Below, one piece after another: positions 42,197 through 45,318 of a DNA stretch of 45,318 bases (positions within the stretch are counted from its first letter, which is position 1; each line of letters starts with the position of its first letter). The translations under genes and the position numbers were made by a program. The notes under the pieces were generated by a model. It saw only the letters and a list, made by a program, of their open reading frames with translations. It was not told the DNA's origin and made no database searches. This stretch comes from UBA2279 sp034399355 (GTDB lineage Bacteria; Actinomycetota; Coriobacteriia; Anaerosomatales; Anaerosomataceae): assembly GCA_034399355.1 (NCBI GenBank), contig JAXMMT010000011.1:1-45318 (forward strand). Direction: 5' to 3'.

Positions 42197-43542
42197 CACG
42201 CGTCCCTCCTGGCCCGCGCGCGTTCCAGCGCGACTCCGACCACATGATCGATCACGTCATCAATGCTGGTGCCATCCATGGAGACGGGCACGTTGTCGCA
42301 GAGCACGGTGGGCACCCCCGCGTCGGCGCCAGCGGCGGCGACCACGTCGATGGCAGCCGCTTTAAGTTCGGTGAGCAACACATCGAAGAGACCTTCCGAG
42401 GCTCGCATGTCCTCTCGCAGCAGCACTCGGTTGGAGAGATTCGGGCTCGCGCCAACCACCTTGCAGCCATGCACCGACTCGAGATGTTCGACCAGCACGG
42501 GCAGAACGTCTTTGGGAGCAGTCGTCGCGAAGAAGACTCGCTTGCCGCTCACGTCCTCGATCGGCTTCGGCCGGAACGTCGTGACCGCAATCGGCACGTC
42601 CTGCCTTTGAGCCCTGATCGCCGCCACGATCGCCGCAACATCGGCCGGTGACGCCATGGGCTCTTCGGCGCTTGCCACGACGACCGCATCAGCACGACTC
42701 AACCGGTAAGGGCCGAAGTAGTCGCGCACGTACGACACACCCTGTCCGGCTCCGACGACCAGAATGTCGGCGTCAGAGGCGACCGGGGGGATCGCGGCAC
42801 CCGAGCCCTCGAGCACGAGGAGTCCTTTGCCGAGCGAATCCGCGAGACGGGCGCCCTCGGGCACGTTGCTGAAGAACGTCTCGCCCGCCATTCCGCCGCC
42901 GCATCTCCGGCAGCCGACCGTCGTCACACGGCTCATCACCGCGTCCTCGTAGTTGTCGGACGATGCATGCTTGCCTTGTGCCGCAAGCGCCAGTAGGTCC
43001 TCGGTGGTCAGCGACACCTCGTCACCGCGGATGAGTTCCGGCTCCGCAGGACCGCCTCGGCCCATCGCCAAAACGACAAGGTCGTGCCCCGCGGCCTTCA
43101 GGCGCCTCGCGATGTAGGCCGAGACGGCAGTCTTGCCTACCCGCTTACCCGTCCCGATGATGCCGAGAGCCGGCGTGCGCGTCACAAGCGCCGCCGACGG
43201 AGGCTCGAAACGAAAGTCCGCACCGCGGTAGGTGATGCCATGGGCGAGCGCGATGCTCGCGAGACGGAACCGGTCCGCCGCGCTCACGACCGGCTCATCG
43301 GAAAGGTCGACGATCACGTCCGGCCGGTACTGCTCGATGGCCTCGCGCACTGCTTCCTCAGCACTGGCCGAGAAGACCACGGGCGTCCCGTAGACGTCCC
43401 TGCCTGCATCGAAATCGACCTTCTCGGTGCCGCCGGCAAACGCGACAGCGAGCAACTCGTGCTTCACGCGCAGAGCATCGAGTGCGAATCGCACGACCGG
43501 CGGGTAGTGCTCCCCGTCGATGAGGGCGACGATGCGGCTCAC
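42196..43542 (-). CDS. cyclic 2,3-diphosphoglycerate synthetase
   Basis: A 448-residue ATP-using enzyme of the cDPG synthetase family, known from hyperthermophilic methanogens, which closes 2,3-bisphosphoglycerate into its cyclic form. The N-terminal family segment is SRIVALIDGEHYPPVVRFAL; the P-loop is GIIGTGKRVGKTAV (127-140). VGCRRCGGGMAGETFFSNV has a CxxC, and GLLVLEGSGAAIPPV follows. The GTG at 43542 overlaps the phosphoesterase stop (GTGA) and gives the family start; a GTG three codons upstream is possible. Overlap with 2-phosphoglycerate kinase at the 3' end shows tight co-expression. Confidence 0.9.
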   Translation of the reverse strand: MSRIVALIDGEHYPPVVRFALDALRVKHELLAVAFAGGTEKVDFDAGRDVYGTPVVFSASAEEAVREAIEQYRPDVIVDLSDEPVVSAADRFRLASIALAHGITYRGADFRFEPPSAALVTRTPALGIIGTGKRVGKTAVSAYIARRLKAAGHDLVVLAMGRGGPAEPELIRGDEVSLTTEDLLALAAQGKHASSDNYEDAVMSRVTTVGCRRCGGGMAGETFFSNVPEGARLADSLGKGLLVLEGSGAAIPPVASDADILVVGAGQGVSYVRDYFGPYRLSRADAVVVASAEEPMASPADVAAIVAAIRAQRQDVPIAVTTFRPKPIEDVSGKRVFFATTAPKDVLPVLVEHLESVHGCKVVGASPNLSNRVLLREDMRASEGLFDVLLTELKAAAIDVVAAAGADAGVPTVLCDNVPVSMDGTSIDDVIDHVVGVALERARARRDA

Positions 43543-44363
43543 AGGCTCCACACTCCCGAGGTATCGGGGTTCTGCTCTTCATGCAGCTCCGAGTCTGGCC
43601 GCCACACGCATTCGCGCTTGATCATGCGGCGAAAATCCGCAACCGTCTCAGGCTCGTCGAACGGGTGCTTGAGAATGACCTTCACCCGGTCACGGTGAAG
43701 TTCGATGATGTTGTAGCTCGCACGCGTCTTACCGCGCAGACGATACGAACACGCGGTTCCCGCATTCACGATGACTGTGGACTCAAGGCGCCAGACGTTG
43801 GGCACGTGCTTGTGCCCGCACAGGACAAGATCGCACCCACTGGCCGAGAGCACCCGCAGCACGTCTCCGGCGTCCAGGACGATGTTGCGCTCGCGGCCCG
43901 TTCCGGGCACCGGCAACAGGTGGTGATGGAGGGCGACGACTTTGAACTCGTCCGGCTCACTGAAACGCTCCTCGATCCACCGGTAGCGCTCGCGCCCGAT
44001 GCGACCGCTGTCCAGGTCGGGCTCGGAGGAGTCCAGGCCGAGAACGCGCACACCATCGAACCGCAGCTCAGTCGAACGGGACCCGAAGAGTTCCTCGAAA
44101 TGCATCTCGCCGACGTTGCGAGCGTCGTGGTTCCCGGGCAGGACGATCACACGGCCGACGTCCATCCGCGAGATAAGCCGCCGCGCCACCTGGAACTCCT
44201 GCCTGAAGCCCATGTCCGTCAGATCACCCGTCACGATGAGCGCGTCGGGCTTCAGCTCGTTGATCTCGCCCACAACACGGTTCGCCAGGCTCGGGATGTA
44301 ATACTGCGACCCGCAGTGCAGGTCCGAGATGTGCGCGATGATGATGGGCTTCTCGTCGTTCAT
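43539..44363 (-). CDS. calcineurin-like metallophosphoesterase
   Basis: A 274-residue two-metal phosphoesterase. All family blocks are visible: HISDLHCG (D14, H16), VTGDLTDMG (D47), LPGNHDARN (N78, H79), VALHHHLLPVPG and LCGHKHVPNVW. The family (III cyclic nucleotide phosphodiesterase-like) cleaves phosphodiesters or monoesters. It is translationally coupled to cDPG synthetase, so a role in opening the cyclic phosphoanhydride product or trimming related metabolites is possible but unproven. ATG at 44363 with a GGAGG ribosome-binding site. Confidence 0.88.
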   Translation of the reverse strand: MNDEKPIIIAHISDLHCGSQYYIPSLANRVVGEINELKPDALIVTGDLTDMGFRQEFQVARRLISRMDVGRVIVLPGNHDARNVGEMHFEELFGSRSTELRFDGVRVLGLDSSEPDLDSGRIGRERYRWIEERFSEPDEFKVVALHHHLLPVPGTGRERNIVLDAGDVLRVLSASGCDLVLCGHKHVPNVWRLESTVIVNAGTACSYRLRGKTRASYNIIELHRDRVKVILKHPFDEPETVADFRRMIKRECVWRPDSELHEEQNPDTSGVWSL

Positions 44364-44452
44364 GGTTCCTCCGTTGCCCGGATGGGTCGGGAGACAGCGT
44401 TCAGAGGGGAGGTCACCGGTGGGGAACAAGACTATTATTCCCAGAATGGTAG

Positions 44453-44474
44453 GTCGCAGGTCAAGACCTGCGAC
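44453..44474. promoter_or_regulatory. perfect palindrome directly after thrB
   Basis: GTCGCAGGTC-(TT)-GACCTGCGAC (minus strand) is a perfect 10-bp inverted repeat beginning at the base after the thrB stop. There is no T tract. It contains TTGACC, which could serve as a -35 for an AATAAT -10 about 19 bases on, so it may be an operator over a promoter for the phosphoesterase/cDPG operon, or a Rho-type termination hairpin. Confidence 0.45.
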
Positions 44475-45318
44475 TCAGGCAAGCAGCGCGCCCTCGCGGT
44501 CCACACCGACGACAAGCACCTGGGAACGACCGACGACGCCGGTCAAAAGCTCTCGTGCGCGAAGCGCGACACCCTCGGCCCGACGAAGCGCCTCGTCGTC
44601 ATCCTCGGCCATGACCAGCCCGATGACGCTCGGCCCCGCGCCCGACAGCGCCGCACCGTCGGCACCGGCGTCGACAAGCGCCTGCTTCACTATCTCCAGA
44701 TCCGGCACGATCGAGACACGGTACTGCTCGTGGATGCGGTCGGCGAGTCCCTCGCGCATCAACGTGGCGTCACCAGCCGCGATGCCAGTCACCAGAAGAG
44801 CCGCCCTGCTCGCATTGAAGGCGGCGTCGGCATGCGGCACCATCGCCGGCAGCGCCGCGCGCGCCACTGTGGTCGGGAGCAGATCATCGCTGACCGAGAC
44901 GACCGCCGCGAGGCCGGCCGCCGGTTCCACGCGGAGTGCGTGCGGTCCCACAGCCGTCTCCCAGCAGACGGTCATACCGCCGAAGAGCGCCGCCGCGACG
45001 TTGTCGGGGTGGCCCTCAAGCTCAACCGCGAGTTCGAAGAGGCGCTCGTAGCCGAGGTCCGCGCCGACAAGCGCGTCCGCGAGCACGATACCGCCGATGA
45101 TCGCCGCCGAGGAGGAACCGAGCCCGCGGCTGACCGGCACCGCATTGCGGCACGTCACCGCGGCCGACAGGCCGGGACGCCCCGCCTCGGCGAACACGCG
45201 CGTCATCGCCCGAGTGACCTGGTTGTCGGCGTTCTCGAGCAGCACGCCGGCACCCTCGCCCTCAACGACGACCGACCAGTCATCGGCAAGCACACCGGTG
45301 AATTCGTTGCGTAAGGCG
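44475..45318 (-). CDS. thrB: homoserine kinase, 5' end beyond the window
   Basis: The visible 280 residues are a GHMP-family kinase that phosphorylates homoserine in threonine synthesis. The ATP-binding motif is PVSRGLGSSSAAIIGG; HPDNVAAALFGGMTV and GAALSGAGPSVIGLV are the other two GHMP blocks. The frame is still open at the right edge (upstream residues ALRNEFTG), and the N-terminal PASSANLGPGFD block of the family is missing, so about 20-30 residues lie outside. The internal GTG at 45293 is not the real start. Confidence 0.93.
   Translation of the reverse strand, partial: ALRNEFTGVLADDWSVVVEGEGAGVLLENADNQVTRAMTRVFAEAGRPGLSAAVTCRNAVPVSRGLGSSSAAIIGGIVLADALVGADLGYERLFELAVELEGHPDNVAAALFGGMTVCWETAVGPHALRVEPAAGLAAVVSVSDDLLPTTVARAALPAMVPHADAAFNASRAALLVTGIAAGDATLMREGLADRIHEQYRVSIVPDLEIVKQALVDAGADGAALSGAGPSVIGLVMAEDDDEALRRAEGVALRARELLTGVVGRSQVLVVGVDREGALLA

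Noticed and set aside
43581..45314. 577-codon plus-strand open frame
   Set aside because: It lies opposite the phosphoesterase and homoserine kinase genes, whose family motifs are clear. Composition is that of an antisense frame in GC-rich DNA and no domain is recognisable.

Overview
The window is high-GC, gene-dense bacterial chromosome with almost every gene on the minus strand; only one gene, at 9025-10161, runs on the plus strand. Read in transcription order it goes from right to left. The gene set is that of a Gram-positive-type envelope: lipoprotein binding proteins, an LCP ligase, cell-wall-binding type 2 repeats, a TagO/WecA-type transferase, and no LPS genes. Together with GC content, GTG starts, ThyX instead of ThyA, DUF1385 next to prfA and DUF4330, this suggests an Actinomycetota lineage of the Coriobacteriia/Anaerosomatales type. 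That placement is inference from gene content; Rho lacks the long N-terminal insertion usual in Actinomycetia. No rRNA, tRNA, CRISPR array, IS element or prophage gene was seen.

Right part (45318 to 30200). A partial homoserine kinase is followed by a metallophosphoesterase, then cyclic 2,3-diphosphoglycerate synthetase and 2-phosphoglycerate kinase (the two enzymes of the methanogen-type cDPG pathway), a TalC/FSA-type transaldolase, rho and rpmE. Next come housekeeping genes: thyX, DUF1385, prfA, prmC, tsaC, rpiB, glyA, upp, a dCMP deaminase. The stretch ends with a TagO/WecA-type transferase.

Middle part (30050 to 13830). This is an envelope block. murA and fabZ lead into five consecutive genes whose products match WbpA, WbpB, WbpD, WbpE and WbpI, a complete route from UDP-GlcNAc to UDP-2,3-diacetamido-2,3-dideoxy-mannuronic acid. 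After them come a DUF354 protein, an LCP-family ligase, a SpoIID protein fused to three cell-wall-binding repeats, a DUF4330 membrane protein, an O-antigen ligase/polymerase-like protein and a GT4 glycosyltransferase. Together they look like synthesis, polymerisation, wall attachment and recognition of an acidic wall polysaccharide.

Left part (14660 to 1). Purine nucleoside phosphorylase and S-adenosylhomocysteinase are followed by a thiolase and a 3-hydroxyacyl-CoA dehydrogenase carrying an N-terminal DUF35 zinc-ribbon/OB module. A divergent pair follows (plus-strand NagX-like acyltransferase; minus-strand PIG-L deacetylase), then mtnA, an AEC permease and comF. The left end has an amino-acid ABC importer with two unusual parts: a substrate-binding protein whose two halves are in circularly permuted order, and a permease with an FHA-like domain inserted outside the membrane. 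Then come the ATPase, long-form hibernation factor HPF with a clear terminator, and the first codons of a gene whose ribosome-binding site is buried in a hairpin.
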